Assembly: GCA_001803235.1 (NCBI GenBank)
Contig: MHBL01000051.1
Coordinates: 1 to 40,933, forward strand
DNA from: Lentisphaerae bacterium RIFOXYA12_64_32
GTDB taxonomy: Bacteria; Verrucomicrobiota; Lentisphaeria; Oligosphaerales; YB12-FULL-65-16
DNA: 40,933 nucleotides
Reading direction: 5' to 3'
Below are positions 15,025-21,929 of this stretch, piece after piece. Each line of letters opens with the position of its first letter. Position 1 is the stretch's first letter. The notes below the pieces were generated by a model. It saw nothing but the letters and a program-made list of their open reading frames with translations, was not told the DNA's origin and ran no database searches. The translations under genes were made by a program, and so were the position numbers.

Positions 15025-17943
15025 TCAAGGGCCGGTGACGACGAGCAGGCTGCCGCGTTTCGCTTTGACGGTCAGGCGCGCCGTGCTTCCGTCCGCGGCG
15101 AAGTCGGGTGCGTTCCAGGCGGCGCGCGTCTGCAGTTTCGCGTCTGCCTGGGCCGGGCGCAGCTCGACCGTGCGGTCCGTGTCCGTGAAGTTGGCGAGCA
15201 CGACGAGACGCGAGCCCGGCTTACGCCACAGGCTCACGCGCACGGCCGGATCGGAGGCGACCAGATCCTGTTGTTTCCAGAACGGCACGAATTCCGCGCC
15301 GGCAATGCCGAACTCCTGCTGGACCGCCCAGACCTCCTCGACGACGGTCCGGTTGATCGCGCCCGCCCAGAGCGGCACGCCGTAGCACAAGGCAGCGGAA
15401 ATGCAGCACTCGCTGGGCCCGCGGTCGTCCACCGAATCCTTGCCGCCGAACCTGCCCATCTCGGGCAACAGGAACGTGGCGACTCCGGTCGTGGGCGAGT
15501 GGAACTCCGTGCGCCAGACGCGGTCCGGGATGTCGTCCATGTAGAAGTTCGGCTTGCCGACGACCGCGGTGCTGTACTGCTCGCCGGGGCACCAGCCGTC
15601 GTTGAAAGCATTGAACAGCGAGTACCAGTTGCTGTGGGCGTGGGCGAAGTAGAACTTACCGGCGTCGTGACACGCGGCGTAGATACGGCGCGACAGGCCG
15701 CGGTGCGCGTAGAGCGGCCACGTTCTGCCGGTGCGGCCGAACGCATCGGTGAAGCCGCACCCGTGCAGGGCGTTGTCGCACGGAGTGGCACCGTCGATGT
15801 CCGTGTAGATGCCGCCGCCCCAGTCGTTGCGCAGGTTCTCCGTCACACACCAGACGAGGAAGTCCGGGAACGTGCTGCGCGGGCAGACGGGGACGATGCT
15901 GTAGGGCGCATCGTCCGGCACGCGTTTGTAGCCGCTGAACGTGGCGCCGTACGGCTGGTTCCACTCGTCGGCGAAGAAGAGGTATTCCGGCGAACTGCCC
16001 GCGGTGCACTGCGCGCAGGAGTACGAGAGACTCTCCTTGCCGTCCGCGCGCCACGTGTCCACCAGCTTGCGCTGTCCGGCCGGATCGAAGGCGATCAGGC
16101 GCGAGTTCAGATACGATATCTGTTGACTCCAGCCGTACACGAACAGGTTCGAGCCCTTGAACTGCGGGCCGGACGCGAAACGCCACTCGTACAGTCGCAG
16201 CGAGAGCGGTCGCACCGGAGTCGCTTCGAAGCCGACGGTGTACGTCAGTGGTTTCGTTACCTGCACCGGGTCGCTGATGAGCCGGAGTCGGACCACTACA
16301 GTGTCGCCTTCGCGCCGGAACGTCATGGCCGGCTGCTTCTCTGCGATGCGCCAGTTCGCGGCTGATTCCATGAACCACGACAGTCCGCGCTCTTCGTTGC
16401 CCAGCCACGCGTACGGAAGGAATGCGACCTCGTCCAGGGCCTTGCCGTCCCAGTCGCGGCACGCCGGATTGCGGTAGTAGGTTGCGAACTCCGCACGGAG
16501 CGGGATCTCGAGCGTCAGTGCGGGAATCTGCATTCCCTCCGCGGGCGGCGTGAGCGTGACGTCCGTTCGGATGAGACCGTCGAACTCGACCAGCGTTGTG
16601 GATGTCACTGAAAGCTCGCCAAGTTGTCCTGTGCCCTCAACGGTGATGCGCCAGGGCTGTTCCTCGGTGACGCGCGGCGAGCTCCACGTCGCCGGCGCTT
16701 CCGCGACGAACCGGATCGGGCCGGCGAGCAACGGCTGACCGCCGCTGGTGATCTGGTCCGGTAACGCGCCGGCAAGCGTGATTTCGCCGTTCCAGTACCG
16801 GACCGTCTGGCCGTCGCGCGCGAGCGGCGTCCACGGCTCGAGCACGCGGTCGGCGCGCCAGTCCTTCTGCGGCGGCAGCCAGGGCGTCGGGGGCTTGGTC
16901 AGCTTTGCCCGGGCCTTCAGGCTCTGGTCGTCGGCGGTGAGGTCCGCCTCCGCCGCGTAGTCGCCATCGCGCCAGTCCTTGACCGGCACGGTGATGCGGC
17001 CGTCGTCCAGTTTTCCTGTCCGGGTGAGCAGTACTGTGCCGGCAGGATCGCGAACCGTGAGTGAGACGGCGGCGCCCTTGGCGATGCGTGCGCGCCACTC
17101 GTCGCTGAGGTGCGCGGGCCGCACCGTTGCGGAGATCGCATTGGCGAAATAGTCTGGCTTCAGGTCGAGCACGAGCTTGGGTTCGAGCGCTGCCAACCCG
17201 CCCGGGATATCGGCGGCGTAGAGGTCGAGGACTTCCTCGTCCGTCAGTGCGTGGTCGAAGACGCGCACTTCGTCGCAGACCGTCTGCTCGTCCCGGTCGC
17301 CCCACTGCGCGTTTTTCCAGAAGTCGACGGGGCAGATGGTGAACGTGCCGGTCGTCAGTTTCGGCAATGGCGACGAGACCAGTCCTTCGGCAACGCGTTG
17401 ACCATTGGCGTAGAGCCGCACGGCCGTCGCGTCCCAGGTGCTGACCAGGTGCGTCCACTCGCCCTTCTTGAAAATATCGACCGGGCAGCCGGCGCGCCAC
17501 GTCGCGTCGTCCGGTGTATTCGCGCCGACGCGGATGTAATTCATCACGGCTTCATCGCCGATGGGATAGAGGTAAAGCAGCATGGTGTAACCGGGGGCGG
17601 GATCCGCCACCAGGATGTGCCGGAACTTGCCGCCATGCCCGTCCCAGTTCAGCGGCTTAACCCATACGGAGTACGAGCCCTGACTCGTGTCGAAGTTCCC
17701 GGCAATGGAGTAACTGCAGCGTTCGCCCGCCTGCTGCAGCAACCCGGCGCCCTTGACGCCCTCCGCCGGCCGCAGCTCGAGACTGGCGGCGAACGACGAG
17801 TGCCCGTCGCCCTTTGCGACATCCGCATCCGGCGTCAGCTTGTCGAACGACACGTGGAACAACAGTCCCGGCGGGATGGCGTAGAGCGGTGTCGCCAGGA
17901 CGCAGGCCAGACCGAGTGCGGGCAGGACGTGGCGTAGGTGCAT
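15025..17943 (-). CDS. Secreted LamG plus DUF6067-like glycoside hydrolase-type protein
   Basis: The 972-aa product has a signal peptide (to about residue 20, ATPLYA). A concanavalin-like LamG domain covers about residues 28-255 (YSVWVKPLNWDG, WTHLVSTWDATAVRLYANGQ, CDEVRVFDHALTDEEVLDLY). A large C-terminal part (about 380-970) resembles DUF6067, a glycoside-hydrolase-like family of the PVC group, with conserved-looking segments such as YTDIDGATPCDN, CGFTDAFGRTG and FYMDDIPDRVW. Such proteins are thought to act on extracellular glycans; activity here is inference. The start at 17943 has AAGGAG 8 nt upstream. It is the first gene of a probable two-gene minus-strand unit with the lyase-like protein. 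Confidence 0.8.
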   Translation of the reverse strand: MHLRHVLPALGLACVLATPLYAIPPGLLFHVSFDKLTPDADVAKGDGHSSFAASLELRPAEGVKGAGLLQQAGERCSYSIAGNFDTSQGSYSVWVKPLNWDGHGGKFRHILVADPAPGYTMLLYLYPIGDEAVMNYIRVGANTPDDATWRAGCPVDIFKKGEWTHLVSTWDATAVRLYANGQRVAEGLVSSPLPKLTTGTFTICPVDFWKNAQWGDRDEQTVCDEVRVFDHALTDEEVLDLYAADIPGGLAALEPKLVLDLKPDYFANAISATVRPAHLSDEWRARIAKGAAVSLTVRDPAGTVLLTRTGKLDDGRITVPVKDWRDGDYAAEADLTADDQSLKARAKLTKPPTPWLPPQKDWRADRVLEPWTPLARDGQTVRYWNGEITLAGALPDQITSGGQPLLAGPIRFVAEAPATWSSPRVTEEQPWRITVEGTGQLGELSVTSTTLVEFDGLIRTDVTLTPPAEGMQIPALTLEIPLRAEFATYYRNPACRDWDGKALDEVAFLPYAWLGNEERGLSWFMESAANWRIAEKQPAMTFRREGDTVVVRLRLISDPVQVTKPLTYTVGFEATPVRPLSLRLYEWRFASGPQFKGSNLFVYGWSQQISYLNSRLIAFDPAGQRKLVDTWRADGKESLSYSCAQCTAGSSPEYLFFADEWNQPYGATFSGYKRVPDDAPYSIVPVCPRSTFPDFLVWCVTENLRNDWGGGIYTDIDGATPCDNALHGCGFTDAFGRTGRTWPLYAHRGLSRRIYAACHDAGKFYFAHAHSNWYSLFNAFNDGWCPGEQYSTAVVGKPNFYMDDIPDRVWRTEFHSPTTGVATFLLPEMGRFGGKDSVDDRGPSECCISAALCYGVPLWAGAINRTVVEEVWAVQQEFGIAGAEFVPFWKQQDLVASDPAVRVSLWRKPGSRLVVLANFTDTDRTVELRPAQADAKLQTRAAWNAPDFAADGSTARLTVKAKRGSLLVVTGP

Positions 17944-18245
17944 CGGCAGGACTCCTTCGTGGAGGCACACGGGTTGATGCAGATCTGGTCCACATGAATT
18001 CGCCGCGGGCGTCCTATCTGTGCCCATCTGCGTGATCTGAACTTAGCGCTACGCGCAACTGAGGACCATGGACTTGTTCAGATCAGCCACGAATGACGAC
18101 GGGCTGCTGATAGAACCGCTGAATCGTTCTCAATTCTCAGAAATGCGACGGGTCTTGAACTCCCGTATTTCCGGGGTCCATAGTCCATTATGGCGCAACG
18201 ACATGTGTAGCATTTACGATACGTGTGGTTAGCCCGTCCCCCGGC
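17944..18245. other. Intergenic stretch, nothing recognised
   Basis: About 300 bp upstream of the DUF6067-type gene. It is more AT-rich than the surrounding genes, with a weak imperfect palindrome near 18084-18113, and should hold that gene's promoter, but I could not pick one out. Confidence 0.4.
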
Positions 18246-18425
18246 CTACAGCGCCGTGCCCGCGCCGACCTTCACGCGGAGGAAGTTCGTGCGCTGGTTC
18301 ATGGGCAGGCGCAGCAGCGCGCGGATCCGGCGCCGGTCGGCTTCCTCGCTCTCGAGCAAGTCGGCCGTGGCGGCCAGTTCACGGTCGCGGCTGGGCGCCT
18401 TCTTCTTGCTGCTTGCGCTGTTCAT
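18246..18425 (-). CDS. 59-aa basic protein overlapping the nucleotidyltransferase gene
   Basis: ATG 18425 to TAG 18246 encodes 59 residues: an N-terminus with a KKK run, an acidic-basic helical middle (LLESEEADRRRIRALLR), and the tail LPMNQRTNFLRVKVGAGTAL. The final NQRTNFLR segment looks like a constrained motif, and from memory similar short proteins occur in Planctomycetota; I cannot check this. The gene overlaps the end of the nucleotidyltransferase gene by 47 nt in another frame and has GGAG 11 nt before the start, so it is probably translated from the same mRNA. A two-gene module is likely, but no function is known to me. Confidence 0.6.
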   Translation of the reverse strand: MNSASSKKKAPSRDRELAATADLLESEEADRRRIRALLRLPMNQRTNFLRVKVGAGTAL

Positions 18426-18876
18426 CGAGAGTCAACTCCAGGAGCGGCAGGACCGCGTTGTCTTTCGGGCGCCCCAGCGCCTTCTTGCTGCGGATAATAT
18501 CATCGAGAGACGCGACGTGGACGCACGAATGACCGCGTCCGAACTCGAGTTCCATACTGCGTTTGCGGACGCTGGCAAAGCTCGGAAGTCCAGCGGGACA
18601 GTCGATGATGTCGATGTACAGGTTGTCTTTCTCGTTCTCGACCCTGACCGTGCGCGAGAGCGGCGACGCGGCCAGGACAACCACCGCGCTCAAGTGCTTC
18701 GCGAGAGCCCTGATCTTGTCCATCGAACCTTCGATGTCGCGGACGAAGAAGTCGAAGTCCACGGTGGTGACCGGCGCCCCGTTCAGCGCCGCCCCGGCAT
18801 TGCCGATGACAATGACCTCGAGTCGTGCCGCATTGGCGGCACGCACGATCTTGCGGATGAGGGGCTCGGCGTTCAT
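18379..18876 (-). CDS. Nucleotidyltransferase-fold protein (AbiEii/DUF6036-like)
   Basis: The 165-aa product has the short polymerase-beta-like nucleotidyltransferase fold seen in MNT/AbiEii-type antitoxins and toxins. A glycine-bearing loop (VIGNAGAALNG, 24-33) leads into TTVDFDFFV (37-45), where D40 and D42 take the metal-binding places, and a third acidic strand reads LYIDIID. Such proteins may NMPylate a partner protein or tRNA; here the partner may be the overlapping 59-aa protein. The start at 18876 is taken where homology-like sequence begins; no strong Shine-Dalgarno sequence is visible, and ATG 18915 is possible. It is divergent from the BrnT-like operon. Confidence 0.75.
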   Translation of the reverse strand: MNAEPLIRKIVRAANAARLEVIVIGNAGAALNGAPVTTVDFDFFVRDIEGSMDKIRALAKHLSAVVVLAASPLSRTVRVENEKDNLYIDIIDCPAGLPSFASVRKRSMELEFGRGHSCVHVASLDDIIRSKKALGRPKDNAVLPLLELTLDEQRKQQEEGAQPRP

Positions 18877-19036
18877 GGTGAAGGGAATGTAGCGCAGCGC
18901 AGGGCATCCCGCCATGCCGGGCGCGATTGGGCTTGATCCATGCTGCGCTGGGGTATATGGTGTGGACAGAGGTGGAATTGCCGTATCTTTATTGTGGAAG
19001 AAACCGGCGCCTTGGCGCCCCAAGGTCATCCCGGAA

Positions 19037-19321
19037 ATGTTACTGCGTGACATCGTGTGGCTGCCGCAGGTGCTGGACAAACTCAATTGGGAACACGGGT
19101 TTTCACGGCAGGAAGTCGAGGAGGTGTTGAAGAGCAGGCCGTTGTTCCGCAAGGTGCAGCGAGGCCATTCCACCGGGGAACATCTCTACTCGGCTTTGGG
19201 CCAGACAGGTGCAGGACGGTTTGTGGTTATCTTCTTTGTCTACAAGCGTAACCGGGAGGCATTGATCATCAGCGGGCGCGACATGGACCCGAAGGAGCGA
19301 AGGCTGTATGGCCGCAAGTAA
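19037..19321 (+). CDS. BrnT-like toxin
   Basis: The 94-aa product matches the small RelE-like BrnT fold in layout: W-x(n)-KLNWEHGFSRQEVEEVL near the N-terminus, a central HLYSALGQTGAGRFVVIFF strand pair, and a C-terminal ALIISGRDMDPKERRLYGRK block, where BrnT proteins carry the RRAT-type RNase region. BrnT toxins cut mRNA. The ATG at 19037 is favoured because the longer frame upstream looks non-coding. It overlaps the next gene by 14 nt, giving the toxin-first order usual for this type. Confidence 0.75.
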   Translation: MLLRDIVWLPQVLDKLNWEHGFSRQEVEEVLKSRPLFRKVQRGHSTGEHLYSALGQTGAGRFVVIFFVYKRNREALIISGRDMDPKERRLYGRK

Positions 19322-19583
19322 GCGAAAAGCACTGACCCCTGCCAGTTACGAGGCGATGGCCCAGTTCTGGGACACGCACAGCCTGGCCGACTACTGGGAC
19401 CAGACCGAACCTGCGGCGTTCGAGGTGGCCGACGAGTTGCGCCATCGCATCCTCGTGGCGCTGGATTCCGAGTTGCTGGCCCGCGTGCAGCGCTTGGCCT
19501 CTGTCCGTGGCGTCGATACGCAGAGCCTGGTGAACCTGCTTCTGGAGCAGCGGCTTCAGGAGTTGAGCCAAGTCCCGGCGTGA
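19308..19583 (+). CDS. CopG-type (PF12441-like) antitoxin
   Basis: The 91-aa product contains FWDTHSLADYWDQTEP (20-35), a hallmark of the small CopG-family antitoxins paired with BrnT-type toxins, followed by AAFEV and a C-terminal ribbon-helix-helix region (LDSELLARVQRLA...SLVNLLLEQRLQEL). It should neutralise the upstream toxin and autorepress the operon through DNA binding. The start overlaps the toxin stop region by 14 nt, indicating translational coupling. Confidence 0.85.
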   Translation: MAASKRKALTPASYEAMAQFWDTHSLADYWDQTEPAAFEVADELRHRILVALDSELLARVQRLASVRGVDTQSLVNLLLEQRLQELSQVPA

Positions 19584-19621
19584 CGCACGGAGAACCCGGA
19601 TTGGGAGTTCGGCAAGGACGC

Positions 19622-19939
19622 ATGAGGACGCCGCTCAAGCACGTAGCCGGCTTTCTGTTCAGTGGAGCAAGTGTCTACCTGTTCTGGGTTCTGGTGAGCG
19701 GAGTTGGGTGGGCTGGGGTCTTCGGGAAGCGAGAGAACGTCTTTGTCGCATCCTGCCAGTGCATCGCACAAGTCATGATTCTCCCGTTTCAGTGGATCAA
19801 GCCAGGCAGCATGTTTGACGGACCATACGTATCCTTTGTCCTCTTTCTTTGCTCGTGGGGGATTCTCGTTTGCGGAATTGCCCTTGGCATCGGCAAGGTG
19901 AAAGCGAATCGGAAACACCCGGTGAGCCGTGCGCGCTGA
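19622..19939 (+). CDS. Small two-segment membrane protein
   Basis: The 105-aa product has hydrophobic stretches at about residues 7-33 and 68-91 (FVLFLCSWGILVCGIALGIG), with a possible amphipathic part between, and a basic tail. I recognise no family. AAGG lies 5-8 nt before ATG 19622. A GTG at 19580 overlapping the antitoxin stop (GTGA) is an alternative start that would add 14 residues and suggest coupling to the toxin-antitoxin operon. Confidence 0.55.
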   Translation: MRTPLKHVAGFLFSGASVYLFWVLVSGVGWAGVFGKRENVFVASCQCIAQVMILPFQWIKPGSMFDGPYVSFVLFLCSWGILVCGIALGIGKVKANRKHPVSRAR

Positions 19940-20060
19940 ATCACGTCGGTTAACGGCTGCGTTCGAAATGCCGAAGGTGCACGTGGTCGTGTCACAGTCC
20001 GTTGTACCTCTCTTGGGTGGTCTTTGTTCTCCTGGTAACGCGTAAGCCGGACCGCGTGAA

Positions 20061-20140
20061 GGGCGTGTCGATTTAGTGGAAAAAGGAGCCGGCGTCCTCG
20101 CGGGCTGCCTTGGTACCGTATCGGTTAAATCGACAGGCCC
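20061..20140. mobile_element. Loop-inserted MITE, copy 2 (80 bp)
   Basis: The left end is GGGCGTGTCGATTTAGTG and the right end GGTTAAATCGACAGGCCC. The direct repeat TGAA flanks it (20057-20060 and 20141-20144), inside CCGCG...CGCGG. The TGAA orientation is the reverse of copy 1's TTCA, which shows the target was met on the other strand. The middle shares GCGTCCTCGCGGGCTG with copy 3. It sits immediately upstream of the truncated UPF0175 gene. Confidence 0.87.
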
Positions 20141-20149
20141 TGAACGCGG

Positions 20150-20299
20150 AACTATGAGCCTGGCACTCCCGGTGGCAACAAGGCCGCGGAACTCGCCGGG
20201 GTCAGCCGGCAGGAGTTCCTGGCGGCCCTTAACCGCTTCTGTGTTTCGCCTTTCCAGCAGACCCCCGAGGAACTTCGCAAAGAGTTTGACGGTGGCTGA
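20150..20299 (+). pseudogene. Truncated UPF0175-type antitoxin
   Basis: Right after the MITE the plus strand reads NYEPGTPGGNKAAELAGV, then SRQEFLAALNRF and TPEELRKEFDGG, ending in TGA at 20297-20299. This is the C-terminal half of a UPF0175 antitoxin (helix-turn-helix KAAELAGVSRQEFL). The N-terminal half and any start codon are missing; the MITE and its host hairpin take their place. It is usually paired with a DUF3368 PIN toxin, whose remnant follows. Confidence 0.7.
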
Positions 20300-20308
20300 G
20301 AAGCGGTC

Positions 20309-20455
20309 GTGAATGCATCCCCGCTGATCGTGCTGGCCAAGGTTGGGCAACTGTCGCTCCTGTCCGCGCTTTGTGAGGCACTCGTGATTTCTGCCGAGGT
20401 CGTGACCGAGAGACCGAGACCGTCGGCGTCACTTGACGGGAACAGCCCCAGGTAG
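20309..20455 (+). pseudogene. Degenerate DUF3368/PIN-like toxin remnant
   Basis: A GTG at 20309, 10 nt after the antitoxin remnant, opens VNASPLIVLAKVGQLSLLSALCEALVISAEVVTE (quoted in part: NASPLIVLAKVGQLSLL, VISAEVVTE). This is the N-terminal segment of DUF3368 PIN-domain proteins, with ASPLI just where a catalytic Asp would be expected nearby. The frame stops at 20455 after 48 codons instead of about 150, and the sequence to 20540 shows no clean continuation. The toxin is therefore dead, matching the broken antitoxin. Confidence 0.65.
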
Positions 20456-20583
20456 AAGGCGTTGCAGCGGGCGACCGCCTCTGGCACGGGCAGGCGTTCG
20501 ACCGCCGCCAAGCCGACGACGTGGCAGGACGACACAGGTCTGTCCCCGACATCCTATCCCCGACAGACGCATAGTTCTTGGGT

Positions 20584-20612
20584 TTGACGAACCCTGCTGG
20601 ACATCATATTGT
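20584..20612 (+). promoter_or_regulatory. Putative sigma70 promoter for the DUF4143 ATPase
   Basis: TTGACG (20584-20589) and TATTGT (20607-20612) are 17 nt apart. Transcription would begin near 20619, leaving a leader of only about 17 nt that is nearly filled by the Shine-Dalgarno sequence at 20621-20627. Confidence 0.6.
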
Positions 20613-20635
20613 ACAAATCAGAAGGAGATTTGGAC

Positions 20636-21811
20636 GTGAAGATGTTCAAAAGGCAACCATCTCCGCCGCCGGGCAGCTTCTTCCTCTTCGGGCCGCGCGG
20701 CACCGGCAAGACGACCTGGCTGAAGACGCAATACCCCAAAGCCTGCGTGGTCGATCTGCTCTCCGTGGCCACTCAGATGACGTTGTCCGCCCGCCCCGAC
20801 CGACTTCGGGAGATCGTTATGGGGAACCTCACGGGGACGGACACCTTTGTCATCGACGAAGTTCAGAAGGTGCCGGAACTCCTGTCCGTTGTGCACCAGT
20901 TGATGGAAGAATACCGCCACATCCGTTTCGCCATCACCGGTTCGAGCGCGCGGAAACTCAAACGTGCTGGCGTTGACCTATTGGCGGGGCGCGCCGCGCT
21001 TCGGCACCTGCACCCGCTCACCGCTGGTGAGATGCAGGAGCAGTTCAACCTCGAGGCAGCCTTGCAGTTCGGCCTACTGCCCGTCGTGGTCAGTTCCCCA
21101 TCCCCTGCCGACGCCCTTGCCGCCTACGTCGGCACCTACCTGCGCGAGGAGTTGCTTCTGGAGGGATTGCTACGGAATCTCGGCGCTTTCTCCAGGTATC
21201 TCGAAGTGGCCAGTTTCTCGCAAGGCGCGTTCATGAACGCCTCCGAAGTCGCCCGCGAGTGCGCCATCGACCGGCGCACGGTGAACAGCTACACGCAGAT
21301 GCTGGAGGACATGATGCTGGCGTTCTCAGTCCCCATCTTCAGCAAACGGGCGAAGCGGTTGCTGGTCAGTCACGCCAAGTTCTACTTGTTCGACGCCGGC
21401 GTTTTCCGCATGTCCAGGCCGAAAGGCCCGTTGGACACACACGCGGAACTGGATGGTCTATGCTTGGAGACGCTGGTGGCAGAGCACCTACGGGCCTGGG
21501 CTGACTACACCGGCCTGGCCAATGCCCTGTATCACTGGCGCACGAAGGCGGGCAACGAAGTGGATTTCATTGTGTATGGCGAGGACGTATTCGCGGCCAT
21601 CGAGGTGAAGAATAGCTCGTCCCTGGCCCAACGGGACTTCCGCGGGTTGCGGAGTTTCAGGGAGGACTACCCGGAGGCGGCCGCCTTCCTGGTCTACCGC
21701 GGGCGCGAACGTCTTCTGCGCGATGAGGTTCTCTGCCTGCCCTGCGCGGAATTCCTTGCTTCGCTCTCGCCGGGCGTATCCATCAACCGCCTCCATCCGG
21801 GGCGCCGGTGA
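20636..21811 (+). CDS. AAA ATPase with DUF4143 C-terminal domain
   Basis: The 391-aa product is a P-loop ATPase of the AAA_14/DUF4143 type. It has Walker A GPRGTGKTT (19-27), Walker B FVIDEVQKVP (71-80) with D74-E75, a sensor-like ITGSSARKL, a winged-helix middle (MNASEVARECAIDRRTVNSY) and a C-terminal nuclease-like fold with EVDFIV and AIEVKNS (about 305-325). These proteins are frequent in accessory regions; their function is unsettled. GTG 20636 is chosen because GAAGGAG lies 8 nt upstream; ATG 20642 is the alternative. It has its own promoter and follows the dead UPF0175/DUF3368 pair. Confidence 0.88.
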   Translation: MKMFKRQPSPPPGSFFLFGPRGTGKTTWLKTQYPKACVVDLLSVATQMTLSARPDRLREIVMGNLTGTDTFVIDEVQKVPELLSVVHQLMEEYRHIRFAITGSSARKLKRAGVDLLAGRAALRHLHPLTAGEMQEQFNLEAALQFGLLPVVVSSPSPADALAAYVGTYLREELLLEGLLRNLGAFSRYLEVASFSQGAFMNASEVARECAIDRRTVNSYTQMLEDMMLAFSVPIFSKRAKRLLVSHAKFYLFDAGVFRMSRPKGPLDTHAELDGLCLETLVAEHLRAWADYTGLANALYHWRTKAGNEVDFIVYGEDVFAAIEVKNSSSLAQRDFRGLRSFREDYPEAAAFLVYRGRERLLRDEVLCLPCAEFLASLSPGVSINRLHPGRR

Positions 21812-21929
21812 CGTCGCGGGAATGCTCCACATCTAATTGCGGTGCAAGGACCACCAACCATGAACCATCGACCCTGGACTTCTCCGGAGCGTGAAACCGT
21901 TTGAGCGTGTCCGGTTGCCGCGTCTCAGC

